Shown: piece after piece, positions 48,546 through 58,452 of the stretch
How the letters are laid out: each line of letters begins with the position of its first letter
How positions within the stretch are numbered: the first letter of the stretch is position 1
Assembly (NCBI RefSeq): GCF_009753675.1
Contig: NZ_WQLV01000017.1
Coordinates: 1 to 64,000 of the forward strand
Source: Parasedimentitalea huanghaiensis
GTDB lineage: Bacteria; Pseudomonadota; Alphaproteobacteria; Rhodobacterales; Rhodobacteraceae
DNA: 64,000 nucleotides
Direction of reading: 5' to 3'
The notes under the pieces: model-generated
Database searches by the model: none
Seen by the model: only the letters and a program-made list of their open reading frames with translations
What the model was told of the DNA's origin: nothing
Position numbers and translations under genes: made by a program

Positions 48546-49943
48546 TGACAATGCGCGTTTTACGGCTGGGATGGTGCCCAGGATCAGCACTTCAAAGGCC
48601 AGTACAGCCAGCAAGGTCAGGCCAACCAAGGGGAAGGCCAGCGAGGTGACGACGCAGATCAGTGCAGCGCCTTTCCAAAGCGGAAGGTCCGCTGGTGCCG
48701 GAGGGGCGGCAAGACGGCCGGCGCCAGAGGGCCGACGTTTGATCCACATCACCACGCCTGACACGGAGACAAAGATCACTGACAGGCAGAACACAGTGTT
48801 CAGGATAAGGTTCCACAACCCCATGTCGCCTTCGTGCAGGGCAATCCCAACGGCCATGCTTTTACCCATCAACGAATAGTCAGCAAAGCCAACATCGGCG
48901 AGGATCTTGCCGGTGTGCTGATCAATGTGAACAGTCCGGTCACAGGTCGGGCAATCGCTGTCATTGCTCATGCTATCCTGGCTAAGGGTCCAGACACCTG
49001 TTTCGCCACTGGGAAAGTTAATCCGGAACCGGCCTTCATAGCCAAGCGCGCGCCCCAGCATGGCAATGCTATCGACTGTGGCGGGCACATCTGCGGGCAG
49101 GCCTTCTATGCCAGCATCAGAGCCAGACTCGGGCATCAGGGTCTGTTCCAGCGCCCAGGGAACATCCTTGATCGCGCCATGGTTCATATTGGCGTGAGTG
49201 TCGTCGGACAGCGGCACGTTCTCCCATTTCTCGGCTGGGAAGCTGCTCCAGGCCTGCACAAGTTTTTCGCCCCAAATGCCAGTCCAGGACAGTCCGGAGA
49301 GCAGGAACAACACCAAGACCACTGAGATGTAGAAACCCGTCACTGCGTGCAGGCTTTTCCAAAGCGCGCGACCACGGGCCGCCAGATCCGGGACCAGAAC
49401 GGTGCGCAGCCCGGTTGTGCGGGGCCACCAAAGGTACAGGCCTGTCAGGACCAGAACGATGCCCAATCCAGCGGCAATTTCAATCAAACGATCGCCGGTG
49501 TCCCCGATCAGAAGGGTGCCGTGAATGTCGTTGGCGAAGTCGTACCAACCAGCCTGGCGCACCCAGGAATCGATCACTGTGGCATCATAGGGATTTACTG
49601 CGACCAGATGCTGAGTGCCTTCGGATTTGACCCGGAACACCGAGGCACGATCTGCTTGTGCTGTGCCGATCCATTCCACCAGCGTGGCGTCAGGCAGGGC
49701 GCTAAGGGCTGCCTGTGATTGTTGCTCAAGACTGAGCGCAACCCCTGTTGGGGTCACGGAAATATGCTCTCCATCACGGCCCGAGAAAACCGCGATATAC
49801 ATCATCACCAATCCGGTGACCGCCAGCATGATCAGGAAGGGGATAACATATAGGCCAGCATAAAAGTGCCAGCGCCAGACGGTGAAGTAGAATTTTTCAG
49901 ATAGCGATCGGGCAGGGCCCGTGGTTTGGCTGTCGGTTGCCAT
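48543..49943 (-). CDS. PepSY-associated transmembrane protein (putative iron-related reductase)
   Basis: 466 residues with four major membrane helices and PepSY domains between them; family name PepSY_TM (PiuB-like), often near siderophore or metal uptake genes. WRWHFYAGLYVIPFL near the N-terminus and FANDIHGTLLIGDTGDRLIE carry His residues that may bind haem. A CPTC pair is in the periplasmic loop. Last of the chain yidC-MOSC-engB-DUF2946-PepSY. Role in iron acquisition is family inference. Confidence 0.83.
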   Translation of the reverse strand: MATDSQTTGPARSLSEKFYFTVWRWHFYAGLYVIPFLIMLAVTGLVMMYIAVFSGRDGEHISVTPTGVALSLEQQSQAALSALPDATLVEWIGTAQADRASVFRVKSEGTQHLVAVNPYDATVIDSWVRQAGWYDFANDIHGTLLIGDTGDRLIEIAAGLGIVLVLTGLYLWWPRTTGLRTVLVPDLAARGRALWKSLHAVTGFYISVVLVLFLLSGLSWTGIWGEKLVQAWSSFPAEKWENVPLSDDTHANMNHGAIKDVPWALEQTLMPESGSDAGIEGLPADVPATVDSIAMLGRALGYEGRFRINFPSGETGVWTLSQDSMSNDSDCPTCDRTVHIDQHTGKILADVGFADYSLMGKSMAVGIALHEGDMGLWNLILNTVFCLSVIFVSVSGVVMWIKRRPSGAGRLAAPPAPADLPLWKGAALICVVTSLAFPLVGLTLLAVLAFEVLILGTIPAVKRALS

Positions 49944-50020
49944 TGGATGATCTCTCCATATCGGAACAGGTGCCGGTCGCCTTGGACGCCGGACAAAAAG
50001 GTATTGGAATGTTCAGAAAA

Positions 50021-50377
50021 TCAGGAGAGTGCGGGCGGGCCGCGGGCATCGTAACGCCAGTGAAACCCGGCGGTGTAATGGGTAAAGGGTTGGTCGTCCC
50101 AGCGGGCGGCAAGGAATGTGCCAAGTGTCAGAGCCGGGTCTGACACAGGGATCAGAGCGGCCGTCGTCAGAGAAAAGAATGGGCAGCTGCGATCGTCCAT
50201 CTGTTCGGCGGGGGCCGTGTCTCCACCCAGATCAACCCACTGTTCTTGTGTGCCGTCTGTGGTACAGATTACCAGCAGTACTTTGCCGTTAGAACTGGTT
50301 GCAGGCATCCAGCCAGCCGGGATCATCCCGGCCAGCATGATTGCCACCAACACCAGATATGACAGCAAGCGCCTCAC
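50021..50377 (-). CDS. DUF2946 family small exported protein
   Basis: 118 residues; an N-terminal signal anchor (LVLVAIMLAGMIPAGW), then LLVICTTDG and SCPF motifs typical of DUF2946. Such genes are commonly next to PepSY/TonB or copper-related genes, as here. It starts three bases after engB ends. Function unknown. Confidence 0.72.
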   Translation of the reverse strand: MRRLLSYLVLVAIMLAGMIPAGWMPATSSNGKVLLVICTTDGTQEQWVDLGGDTAPAEQMDDRSCPFFSLTTAALIPVSDPALTLGTFLAARWDDQPFTHYTAGFHWRYDARGPPALS

Positions 50378-50380
50378 AGG

Positions 50381-51031
50381 TTAGACCAAGCCAACGATGA
50401 TCGAACGCAGGGTGGCAATGCCATCGCCCTTTTCGGAGGAGGTCAGCACCATTTCGGGATAGGCGGCCGGGTGGTTTGCCAGCTTGCTGCGTACCTGATC
50501 CAGCATCCGTGCCATGTCTTTGTCTTTGACCTTATCGGCCTTGGTCAGCACGCACTGGAACGTCACAGCGGAACTGTCGAGCAGCGACATGATCTCTTCG
50601 TCCACTGGTTTGACACCGTGGCGTGCGTCAATCAGCACGAAGGCCCGGCGCAAAGTTTGGCGGCCGGACAGATATTGTTTCAGCAGGCGTTGCCACTTTT
50701 CGACCACCGGCAGCGGCGCGTTGGCATAGCCATAGCCGGGAAGGTCGACCAGATAGTGGTCAGGCCCCTGGGTGAAATAGTTGATTTCCTGCGTGCGGCC
50801 TGGCGTGTTCGACGCCCGTGCCAGACCTTTGGTGCCGGTCAGCGCGTTGATCAGGCTGGATTTGCCAACATTGGAACGGCCTGCAAAACAGACCTCCATC
50901 CGGTCGGCTGGTGGCAGGCCGGACATGGCCACAACGCCTTTGACAAACTCGGATTCGCCGGCAAACATTTTGCGGCCCTTTTCCGTTGTGAAGTCGTCGG
51001 GCGTTTCGGCCAGGGTAAATTGGATTTGCAT
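50381..51031 (-). CDS. engB: Ribosome biogenesis GTPase EngB (YsxC/YihA)
   Basis: 216 residues; G1 at 51-58 (GRSNVGKS), G2/G3 PGRTQEINYF and DLPGYGYA, G4 LTKADK. Required for 50S assembly. Start overlaps the MOSC gene stop. Confidence 0.95.
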   Translation of the reverse strand: MQIQFTLAETPDDFTTEKGRKMFAGESEFVKGVVAMSGLPPADRMEVCFAGRSNVGKSSLINALTGTKGLARASNTPGRTQEINYFTQGPDHYLVDLPGYGYANAPLPVVEKWQRLLKQYLSGRQTLRRAFVLIDARHGVKPVDEEIMSLLDSSAVTFQCVLTKADKVKDKDMARMLDQVRSKLANHPAAYPEMVLTSSEKGDGIATLRSIIVGLV

Positions 51032-51768
51032 CAGAGCACCTCGAGTGTGTCGCCAAGGGCGACATCACCATCATTTTGGACGACGGCAAGAATGCCGAAA
51101 TCAGTATGACCCCAGTGTTCACGCAGGGCCTTGAGTGTGTTGGCGTCGCGCTCGCCTGTGTCCGGGTTGGCTTCGGTGGCACGGCAACGAGTGATCCGGT
51201 CGATCACCTTTAGGCGGGCACCACCAATCTTCAACTCTTGGTCCACCCAGTCAAATTCTTCGAAAGGAGTGGAGCCGTCAATCCAGAGATTTCCGCGAAG
51301 CCGGCGGGGATCAAGGTTTTGACCAAGTTTGTCCCCCAGTGCGTTCAGCGACGCCAGGGACATGATGGAGATTGCCGGAACATCTGCGTCCGCCATACCG
51401 CCGTCGGGTGATTTGATCAGCGTATGGGGGGCAGGACGTTCGGAGGGATAGATCGATGTGATCCAGTCGACCAGCTTGGCGCTGTCCGCAGAGGGATCGA
51501 TGGTGAGATCATCCTGTTTAGGATGTCTCAGCGTGATCAGGTCACCATCCGTGACAGCAGTTACAGCCATCAGTTCTGGTCCGAAACAGCCACGAGCGAA
51601 GTTGCGGCAATGCTGCCACGCGCCAGTATCCGTGGCTTTCCCGGTCAATAAGGCCCAGGCTCTATCCAACGGCAAAGGCCCGCCTTCATTCAGGCGGACC
51701 TCTGTAAGTGGTTCGGCCCCGATCCCTTTGATCGGGTGCCGCCACATCTGTGCAACTTTGCTTGTCAT
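51031..51768 (-). CDS. MOSC domain-containing protein
   Basis: 245 residues; an N-terminal MOSC beta-barrel region (MWRHPIKGIGAEPLTEV) and the core with RCRATEANPDTGERD, whose Cys matches the Moco-sulfur site of mARC/MOSC proteins. Probable molybdenum-cofactor-dependent or -sulfurating enzyme. Four-base overlap with yidC and one-base with engB place it inside that chain. Confidence 0.88.
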   Translation of the reverse strand: MTSKVAQMWRHPIKGIGAEPLTEVRLNEGGPLPLDRAWALLTGKATDTGAWQHCRNFARGCFGPELMAVTAVTDGDLITLRHPKQDDLTIDPSADSAKLVDWITSIYPSERPAPHTLIKSPDGGMADADVPAISIMSLASLNALGDKLGQNLDPRRLRGNLWIDGSTPFEEFDWVDQELKIGGARLKVIDRITRCRATEANPDTGERDANTLKALREHWGHTDFGILAVVQNDGDVALGDTLEVL

Positions 51769-53579
51769 TTTTTATCCGTCTTAGGCGTTTTCTTAAAGCC
51801 CGACTTGATATTGCCGAAAATGTCTGGGGTATAACCCTGACTGCGCATGATTAGATATTGCTGTGTGAACGTGATCGTGTTGTTGGCGATCCAGTAGACA
51901 ACCAGACCCGACGCAAACCCGCCCAGCATGAACATGAACACCCACGGCATCCAGGCAAAGATCATCTGCTGGGTTGGATCCGTTGGGGCTGGGTTCAGCT
52001 TTTGCTGCAGGAACATCGAGATGCCGAGCAACAAAGGCAGGATGCCGATAAAGACCAAGGCAACAATGGTGCCGGGTTCGGGGCCTGCCCAAGGCAACCA
52101 GCCAAAGAAGTTCATGATCGAGGTTGGGTCAGGGGCACTCAGATCCTGGAAGGGACCAAAGAACGGAGCGTGACGCAGTTCGATTGTGACAAAAATCACC
52201 TTATACAGCGAGAAGAAGATCGGGATCTGCAGCAAGATCGGCAGGCAGCCCGCAGCGGGGTTTACCTTTTCCTTCTTGTACAGCTCCATCATGCCTTTCT
52301 GAATGGCCTGACGGTCGTCGCCAGCTTTCTTCTTCAGCTCTTCCATCTGCGGCTGCAGTTCCTTCATCTTCGCCATTGAGACGTAGGATTTGTAGGCCAG
52401 CGGGAAAAGGATTGCCTTGATGATCAGGGTCAGGCCGATGATCGACCAACCCATGTTGCCAATCAGTTGGTTCAGGTTGTGCAGCAACCAGAAGATCGGC
52501 TTGGTCAGCATAAAGAACCAGCCCCAGTCGATGCTGTCGATGAACCCAGAAACGCCACCTGCTTCGTATTCGCGGATGGTGGCCCATTCCTTGGCGCCGG
52601 CAAACAGCTGTGTGGTGACTTCGGAAGATTGGCCTGCTGCAAGGGTGACAGTCGGCAGCACGATATCTGTTTGATAGATATCGCGGCGGTCATCGTATTT
52701 GGCGATAGATTTGAACGCTTGGCCCGATTCAGGGATCAGTGTCGACATCCAGAAGTGATCGGTGAAGCCAATCCAGCCGCTTTCGGCAACCTGGGTGACC
52801 TCAGCCTTGCCTTCGCGTGGGTCCACGTCGAAATCAGGCATGCTGCTGTAATCGGTTTCCGTCAGCTCGCCATCGGCCATGCCAACAACACCTTCGTGCA
52901 GGATGAAGAAGTTCTTCAACTCTGCCGGCTCACCGTGACGCGCAAGGGTGCCGTAGGGCGCCAGTGCAACGGTGTTGCCCGAGGTGTTTTCAACCGATTG
53001 GGTGACTTCAAACATATAGTCTTCGTCGATGGCGATGGTGCGCGAGAAGGTCAGGCCCTTGCCATTGTCCCAGGTCATGGTGACCGGGGTGTCTGGCGTC
53101 AGCGTGTTGTCGCCCTGTGGCTGCCAGATGGTATTGGCACCCGGAACCTCGTCCGGTGCTAGACCTGCACCCGGAGCCCAGCCATAGAGCGCGTAGTAAG
53201 CGCCCGGCTCTCCCACTGGGGACAGCATTTTGACGATTTCAGCGTCATCTTCGATCGAGACTCGGTAATCTTTCAGCGACAAATCATCAATGCGGCCACC
53301 CTGCAGCGAGATGCTGCCGGAAAGGCGAGGTGTGTCGATGTCGATACGGGGTGCCTTGGGCGCTTCGGCTTCGGCAATCTGTGCCGTCGCGGCGGCATCA
53401 GTAGCTGCAGCGCCACCAGCAACCGGGGCGCCGGCGGTATCGCCAGTTGCCACGGTTTCGTTCACCGCAGGTTCTACGACGGGCGCCGGCTCTGGTGGTG
53501 GGAAAAAGGTATACCAACCAAGAATCACCAAAAAGCTGAGGACGGTCGCGAGTATTAAATTTTTGTTCTGGTCGTCCAT
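51765..53579 (-). CDS. yidC: Membrane protein insertase YidC
   Basis: 604 residues. First helix LILATVLSFLVILGWYTFF, a large periplasmic domain, then the five-helix insertase core containing LKELQPQMEELKK-like (MKELQPQMEELKKKAGDD) coiled region and the C-terminal helices. ATG at 53579 (MDDQNKN) with AGGTGG upstream; upstream in-frame residues are not conserved. Unlike the common order, yidD, rnpA and rpmH lie 4 kb upstream with other genes between. Confidence 0.96.
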   Translation of the reverse strand: MDDQNKNLILATVLSFLVILGWYTFFPPPEPAPVVEPAVNETVATGDTAGAPVAGGAAATDAAATAQIAEAEAPKAPRIDIDTPRLSGSISLQGGRIDDLSLKDYRVSIEDDAEIVKMLSPVGEPGAYYALYGWAPGAGLAPDEVPGANTIWQPQGDNTLTPDTPVTMTWDNGKGLTFSRTIAIDEDYMFEVTQSVENTSGNTVALAPYGTLARHGEPAELKNFFILHEGVVGMADGELTETDYSSMPDFDVDPREGKAEVTQVAESGWIGFTDHFWMSTLIPESGQAFKSIAKYDDRRDIYQTDIVLPTVTLAAGQSSEVTTQLFAGAKEWATIREYEAGGVSGFIDSIDWGWFFMLTKPIFWLLHNLNQLIGNMGWSIIGLTLIIKAILFPLAYKSYVSMAKMKELQPQMEELKKKAGDDRQAIQKGMMELYKKEKVNPAAGCLPILLQIPIFFSLYKVIFVTIELRHAPFFGPFQDLSAPDPTSIMNFFGWLPWAGPEPGTIVALVFIGILPLLLGISMFLQQKLNPAPTDPTQQMIFAWMPWVFMFMLGGFASGLVVYWIANNTITFTQQYLIMRSQGYTPDIFGNIKSGFKKTPKTDKK

Positions 53580-53663
53580 TTGGGACTGCCACCTTGTACA
53601 GGGAATGACAGGGTGTGGTTCAACAGAGATGGACCCCAAAGGTCAAGCAGATTCGGGAGGATC

Positions 53664-53681
53664 GGGGCGTCAATACGCCCC
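53664..53681 (-). terminator. Hairpin between the EAL gene and yidC
   Basis: GGGGCGT, CAAT, ACGCCCC, perfect 7 bp; no T tail. May end the EAL-protein transcript. Confidence 0.5.
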
Positions 53682-53702
53682 AATTGGTAAATTCAGCCGC
53701 TG

Positions 53703-55247
53703 TTAGCTGCGCTGTTTGCCAATTGCAGGGGCGTCCTGCAGTTTTGCCTGATGGGCAGTGATCCAGTCCAATGTCTGGTCAAATGGCATCGGGCGACCAA
53801 TGCCAAAGCCCTGCACATGGTCACAGCCAAGCTGCGCCAGCAGCGCATGTTCGCCCACGGTTTCCACACCTTCGGCCAGGGTTTCCAGCTCCAGCCGCTC
53901 GGCCATTGTCAGAATGGCACCGATCAGTTTTTGCTGTTCCGGGTCGCGATCAGCCTTCATCACAAAAGACCGGTCAATTTTGATACGCGAGATGTTGAAG
54001 CGGCGCACCGAGGCAATAGAGGCATGGCCTGTGCCGAAGTCATCCAGATCAATCTGGCAGCCCAGAGTTCCGAGGCCAGAGATATTGCGGGTGATCACAT
54101 CATCGGGGGAATCGCTGACCACAGTTTCAAGGATTTCTACCGAGAGCCGTTCCGGGGCCAGGTCAAACCGTTCCATTTCCCATTTGACGCGGTCCACCAG
54201 ACCAGGGTTCTGCAATTCATCAGTGGCGAAGTTGACACCAACGGTAGGGACATCCACTCCGGCGGCATCCCAGGCCTTAAGAGCGGTCAGCGCGTGATAC
54301 AGCATCACCTGGCTGAGACGTTCCATCAATCCAGCTTCTTCCAAGGCAGGCAGGAAGGTGGAGGGCGGGATCATGCCATGTACAGGGTGCGACCAGCGGG
54401 CCAATGCCTCAAATCCAGTTACTTTCCCGGTATCGGTTGAAATCTGCGGCTGGAACCAGGGCTGAATTTGACCACCTTCCAGTGCTGTGGCGGCATCTTC
54501 ACGCAGATCGCTGCGCGCCTTGGTGCGGCGGTGAATGTCGGCGCTATAGGCACGAATACCGGATGGCCCGTTATGTTGAGCATCGCCCAACGCGGCGGCG
54601 GAGGCTGATAGCCAGTCAGAGGGGCTGTTTCCTGGGGCGCGGTTACGCATGCAGAAGCCAATTGAACAGGACAGGTAGATCGAGGCCCCATCCAGCGAAA
54701 TGGGCTCTTCCAGAGCGGCCTGCAACCGGCCGGCCAGTTGCACGGTGAGCTCAAGATCTAGCTGTTGTACCGGCATCAGGCAGATTCCGAATTTGCTATC
54801 GCCAATCCGGGCAACGGTGTCGTTATCACGAAGTGTCGCAACGATCCGCTCGCCGCAGCGTTGTAGTGCCGCATCTCCGGCGGATTGGCCATGTCGCGTG
54901 ACCAGTTCCTTGTATTCGTCAATTTCCAAAACCAAGGTGGCGGATCTTAGGCCGGTGTCATCGGTGCCGTAGTAGACCCGCTCAAGCTCCATTTCGAAAC
55001 CTTCACGCAACAACATGCCTGTGACGCTATCGCGCGGAATGTAAGACATCTTGGAGTTGCCAAAAGCACCCATGGCGGCAAACACGATCGGCAGCCCCAG
55101 TGCGACACTCAGCAATGCAACCTCACCGCCCAGCCAGAACATGGCAAGGGTCAGTGCTGGTATAAATGCAAGAACCGGAGGACCAAGCAGGACCGGAGCG
55201 ATTTTGCTACGAATTCGCATCAGTCGACCTGAATTCGGATTGAGCAT
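53703..55247 (-). CDS. c-di-GMP phosphodiesterase: degenerate GGDEF plus intact EAL
   Basis: 514 residues: two N-terminal membrane helices (about 18-62), a GGDEF-type domain whose signature is degenerate (RIGDSKFGI in place of RxGGDEF), and an EAL domain with active-site residues present: FEALARW, NFATDEL, VEILETVV, DLDDFGTGHAS, KIDRSFV and AEGVET. So it should hydrolyse c-di-GMP, with the GGDEF part perhaps regulatory. Inner-membrane. Stands alone on the - strand. Confidence 0.9.
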   Translation of the reverse strand: MLNPNSGRLMRIRSKIAPVLLGPPVLAFIPALTLAMFWLGGEVALLSVALGLPIVFAAMGAFGNSKMSYIPRDSVTGMLLREGFEMELERVYYGTDDTGLRSATLVLEIDEYKELVTRHGQSAGDAALQRCGERIVATLRDNDTVARIGDSKFGICLMPVQQLDLELTVQLAGRLQAALEEPISLDGASIYLSCSIGFCMRNRAPGNSPSDWLSASAAALGDAQHNGPSGIRAYSADIHRRTKARSDLREDAATALEGGQIQPWFQPQISTDTGKVTGFEALARWSHPVHGMIPPSTFLPALEEAGLMERLSQVMLYHALTALKAWDAAGVDVPTVGVNFATDELQNPGLVDRVKWEMERFDLAPERLSVEILETVVSDSPDDVITRNISGLGTLGCQIDLDDFGTGHASIASVRRFNISRIKIDRSFVMKADRDPEQQKLIGAILTMAERLELETLAEGVETVGEHALLAQLGCDHVQGFGIGRPMPFDQTLDWITAHQAKLQDAPAIGKQRS

Positions 55248-55317
55248 GAAATGACCTTTCGCCTAAACGCACCTTACGCGCTAATAGGAGAATAGGGTCG
55301 TTGGTCTGACTCGACCG

Positions 55318-56214
55318 TTAACGCAGGACGGGAATTTCGTCGAAATTTGTATCGGATTCGGATTTTTTTCGTTCCAGACCCAAGAAATCAAATAATTTGG
55401 GGTCCAACAGGTGCGAAGGGCGGGCATTCATCAGGGCTCGGAACATCACTTGGCGGCGTCCTGGGCTGTTTGATTCCCATCCATCGAGAATCTGTTTGAC
55501 CTGTTGACGCTGCAACCCGTCCTGACTGCCACACAGATCACAGGGGATGATTGGATAGTTCATCGCATTAGCGAATTTTTCACAATCAGCCTCGGCGACA
55601 TGGGCCAGGGGTCTGTAAACAAACAGATCGCCCTCTTCATTAATCAACTTGGGAGGCATTGTGGCCAAACGACCGCCATGGAACAAGTTCATGAAAAAGG
55701 TTTCCAGAATATCATCCCGGTGATGGCCCAGCACCACAGCAGAACACCCTTCTTCGCGGGCAACACGGTACAGGTTACCCCGGCGCAGACGTGAGCACAG
55801 CGCACAGAACGTGCGACCAGCTGGAACTTTGTCCATCACCACGCTGTAGGTGTCCTGATATTCGATTCGGTGCGGCACACCCATTTTTTCAAGAAATTCA
55901 GGCAAAACTGTTGCCGGAAATCCGGGTTGCCCCTGATCCAGATTGCAGGCCAAAAGATCAACCGGCAGTAGTCCGCGCCATTTCAGCTCATACAGGACTG
56001 CCAGCAAGGTATAACTGTCTTTACCGCCAGACAGGCAGACCAGCCACTTCTGCGGTTTGGCATCCGGATCGCGGGCACCTTGTTCGATCATACCGTACTG
56101 TTCAATCGCCTCGCGGGTATAGCGCACAATGCGCTTGCGCAGCTTTTTGAACCCGGTGGTCGAGGGAGCGCCGGCAAACAGCGGGTGGATATCGTCAAGG
56201 TCTGTATCAAGCAT
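55318..56214 (-). CDS. ttcA: tRNA 2-thiocytidine(32) synthetase TtcA
   Basis: 298 residues; PP-loop SGGKDS at 62-67, the cluster-binding pair C137-x-x-C140 (FCALCSRL), and a second pair C225/C228 (CDLCGS). Uses a 4Fe-4S cluster to thiolate cytidine 32 in some tRNAs. Divergent from the pseudoazurin gene. Confidence 0.94.
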   Translation of the reverse strand: MLDTDLDDIHPLFAGAPSTTGFKKLRKRIVRYTREAIEQYGMIEQGARDPDAKPQKWLVCLSGGKDSYTLLAVLYELKWRGLLPVDLLACNLDQGQPGFPATVLPEFLEKMGVPHRIEYQDTYSVVMDKVPAGRTFCALCSRLRRGNLYRVAREEGCSAVVLGHHRDDILETFFMNLFHGGRLATMPPKLINEEGDLFVYRPLAHVAEADCEKFANAMNYPIIPCDLCGSQDGLQRQQVKQILDGWESNSPGRRQVMFRALMNARPSHLLDPKLFDFLGLERKKSESDTNFDEIPVLR

Positions 56215-56310
56215 GTCGGCCCCCTAGCGTTTGGGGGGCGTTTTGCCAAGAAAAAACCCGCTTGGATAGGTCTTACTTCCACAACGCTGCCCTGCTGTTG
56301 TTGGCGTGAG

Positions 56311-56324
56311 TTGAGCTAGCGCAA
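56311..56324 (+). promoter_or_regulatory. Crp/Fnr-family-like site before the pseudoazurin gene
   Basis: TTGAG-CTAG-CGCAA, a near-palindrome with the TTG-N8-CAA core of FnrL/NnrR-type sites. It is 80 bases from the ATG, fitting position -41.5 for a start site near 56359. Seven of ten specific bases match the FNR consensus, so it is tentative. Confidence 0.4.
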
Positions 56325-56404
56325 GGTCGATCCGTTTATGGCTGTGCTAGCCAGTCGCAACAGCAGTGCAATCCTGCGTGTGTGTCCGTATTCAGGTGAC
56401 CCTT

Positions 56405-56896
56405 ATGAAACGAATTTTCTCTTGTCTGTTCTTGATGGCGTTTGCAGCTGCACCGGTCTTGGCCGAGAACATCACTGTCGATCTCTCCCAGGCGATGAAA
56501 CACGATGTGAACCAGGTTACTGACCCGATGGCGACAGCGGCGACGGGTATGTTTCGCTTTGATCCACCGCTGGTTCAGCTTGAGCCAGGTGAAGCCCTGG
56601 TGTTTCTGAATAGCCGTGGTCAGCACACCGTTCATTCGGTGCCACAACTTTGGCCTGCGGACAGAAATCCAGTTGCCATTTCCAACAAGCCGAGGGTCGA
56701 AGTGCAATTCGACGAACCGGGCGTTTATGGGCTGCGCTGCAATCGGCACGGGCAATACGGTATGGCCATGCTTGTTGTTGTTGGCGACGGTGGTGGGGTG
56801 ACCAGTATTGATGCAGAAGTTGAGGAGATGCGGGCGCATAAGAAAGAAAAACAAGCGTTTCTTGATCTGTTTGCCGCGCATCTAGCTGGCAACTGA
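56405..56896 (+). CDS. Pseudoazurin-like blue copper protein
   Basis: 163 residues; signal peptide ending APVLA, so periplasmic. The type-1 copper ligands fit pseudoazurin: His74 in GQHTVHSVP, then Cys112, His115 and Met120 in RCNRHGQYGM. A charged C-terminal tail of ~35 residues (EVEEMRAHKKEKQAFLD) resembles the helical tail of pseudoazurins. It would pass single electrons, for instance to nitrite or nitrous oxide reductase, but no denitrification genes are in this window. ATG at 56405. Confidence 0.85.
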   Translation: MKRIFSCLFLMAFAAAPVLAENITVDLSQAMKHDVNQVTDPMATAATGMFRFDPPLVQLEPGEALVFLNSRGQHTVHSVPQLWPADRNPVAISNKPRVEVQFDEPGVYGLRCNRHGQYGMAMLVVVGDGGGVTSIDAEVEEMRAHKKEKQAFLDLFAAHLAGN

Positions 56897-57062
56897 GCCA
56901 ACCCTCTTATCCATGAATGCTCGGGTGATCCGAAGCGAGCAGTGCCCTGAAATGCGGCGCACTGTACCCGTGTGGGACTGGCCGCTATCCGGATGGGACC
57001 TACGTTCTGTTCGGGGGACTACGTACTCTGGTTTTGCAACTGCGTTACATGCGAGGCCAAAC

Positions 57063-57809
57063 ATGAGTGAAAAGCAAACAAGCTGCGCCGCATTGTTGAA
57101 TGCCTTTGACAAAGTGTTTGTCATCAATCTGCCAAATCGCAAAGATCGACGGATCGACATTGATCAACAGCTGAAATCAGTGGGCTTGGGGCTGGGGCAC
57201 CCGGACGTGTGCCTTTTTCCTGCGTTCAGACCCAGACGCAAGCTTGGCTTTCCATCCATTGGCGCGCGTGGCTGTTTTCTGAGCCACATTGGGGTTTTGG
57301 AACAAGCGATATCAATGAATTTGAAGCGATTTCTGGTGCTAGAAGATGACGCGGATTTTTCAGACAACTTCTCGCTTAGGTTCAGAGAGGTGTCGCGATA
57401 TTTGAAGCAAATTGATTGGGATATGGTCTATGGGCATATGCCAGCGGGGGTCCCAAAGCCCGATTTCAAACAAAGAATGCGAATCGCACTGGTCGCGCCA
57501 GATGCTGCAATTGAATGTTTGCATTTCTATGGGGTTTCCGGACGGTGCGCGGTAAAGGCATTGCCCTACCTAAAGAAGATTCTGCAGCGCCCTGCTGGCG
57601 ATCCGCGTGGCGGCGCGATGCATGTTGATGGCGCCTACTCTTGGTTTCGCAAAAGTCATCCGGAATTGGTGACAGTGGCGGTTGACCCTCCGTTAGCCGT
57701 GCAGCGCCCCTCACGGTCCGACATTCACGACCTTCAGTGGTTTGACCGCCAAAAGTTGCTGCGACCAGTGACTAACTTAGCGCGCCGTCTAAAACGGAGT
57801 GTTGCCTAG
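57063..57809 (+). CDS. Glycosyltransferase family 25 protein
   Basis: 248 residues; [17 protein letters not shown] at the N-terminus and [10 protein letters not shown] (the DxD-like site) with [20 protein letters not shown] are GT25 (LPS galactosyl/glycosyl transferase) hallmarks. Acts on a surface polysaccharide, substrate unknown. ATG at 57063 (MSEKQTS); the longer frame upstream is not conserved. Its stop overlaps the yidD stop on the other strand within a CTAG. Confidence 0.85.
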   Translation: MSEKQTSCAALLNAFDKVFVINLPNRKDRRIDIDQQLKSVGLGLGHPDVCLFPAFRPRRKLGFPSIGARGCFLSHIGVLEQAISMNLKRFLVLEDDADFSDNFSLRFREVSRYLKQIDWDMVYGHMPAGVPKPDFKQRMRIALVAPDAAIECLHFYGVSGRCAVKALPYLKKILQRPAGDPRGGAMHVDGAYSWFRKSHPELVTVAVDPPLAVQRPSRSDIHDLQWFDRQKLLRPVTNLARRLKRSVA

Positions 57810-58048
57810 GGCTCTGGTGGGTCGTTCTTATCAGGGACAGGATCATAGCCATCGCGTCCTAAGGGGTGACAACGCCCGATACGTTTGGCGGCCAGCCAGC
57901 TGCCCTTTAGCGCACCGTGTTTTTCAAGGGCTTCTAGCGCGTAGGCCGAACATGTCGGTTGATAACGGCAGTTGAAGCCAACCCAGGGGCTGAAGATCAG
58001 CCGATAGGCCCGTACGGGCAGGGCGATGATATAGGCCAGCGGGTTCAT
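57806..58048 (-). CDS. yidD: Membrane protein insertion efficiency factor YidD
   Basis: 80 residues; [20 protein letters not shown] and [15 protein letters not shown] are the family signature. Helps YidC-dependent insertion. Third gene of rpmH-rnpA-yidD. Confidence 0.96.
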   Translation of the reverse strand: MNPLAYIIALPVRAYRLIFSPWVGFNCRYQPTCSAYALEALEKHGALKGSWLAAKRIGRCHPLGRDGYDPVPDKNDPPEP

Positions 58049-58088
58049 GAGAGGATAAATAGGGGCGCCAACAGGAACAGGAAAGAGA

Positions 58089-58415
58089 TCAGCGGTGAAT
58101 TTTCTTCAACGCGTAAATGAAGTCGCCCTGCAGGTCTTCAAAAGGCCGATTGGCGGTTTCCTTGGCGCGTCCGATCAGAACATAGTCCCAGCCGGGCAGG
58201 CCATGCTCGGCCAAATTTAAGCGGGCAACTTCACGCAGCCGACGTTTGGCACGATTGCGGGCCACGGCATTGCCGACTTTCTTGGAACAGGTAAATCCAA
58301 CCCGAATACCTTCACCATCGCCGCGATTGCGACCCTGCACCATCATGCCTTTGCTGCCTTGCCGACGGGCGCGGGCAGCAGCAAGGAATTCGCTGCGTTT
58401 GGAGAGTACCTGCAT
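58089..58415 (-). CDS. rnpA: Ribonuclease P protein component
   Basis: 108 residues; [20 protein letters not shown] is followed by RRLREVARL, the RNR-type motif that binds the RNase P RNA. Helps mature the 5' ends of tRNAs. ATG at 58415. A long hairpin separates it from rpmH, and yidD follows 40 bases later. Confidence 0.95.
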   Translation of the reverse strand: MQVLSKRSEFLAAARARRQGSKGMMVQGRNRGDGEGIRVGFTCSKKVGNAVARNRAKRRLREVARLNLAEHGLPGWDYVLIGRAKETANRPFEDLQGDFIYALKKIHR

Positions 58416-58452
58416 ATTGACCTATGGCAATTGAGAGGTGATGGACAAACGG

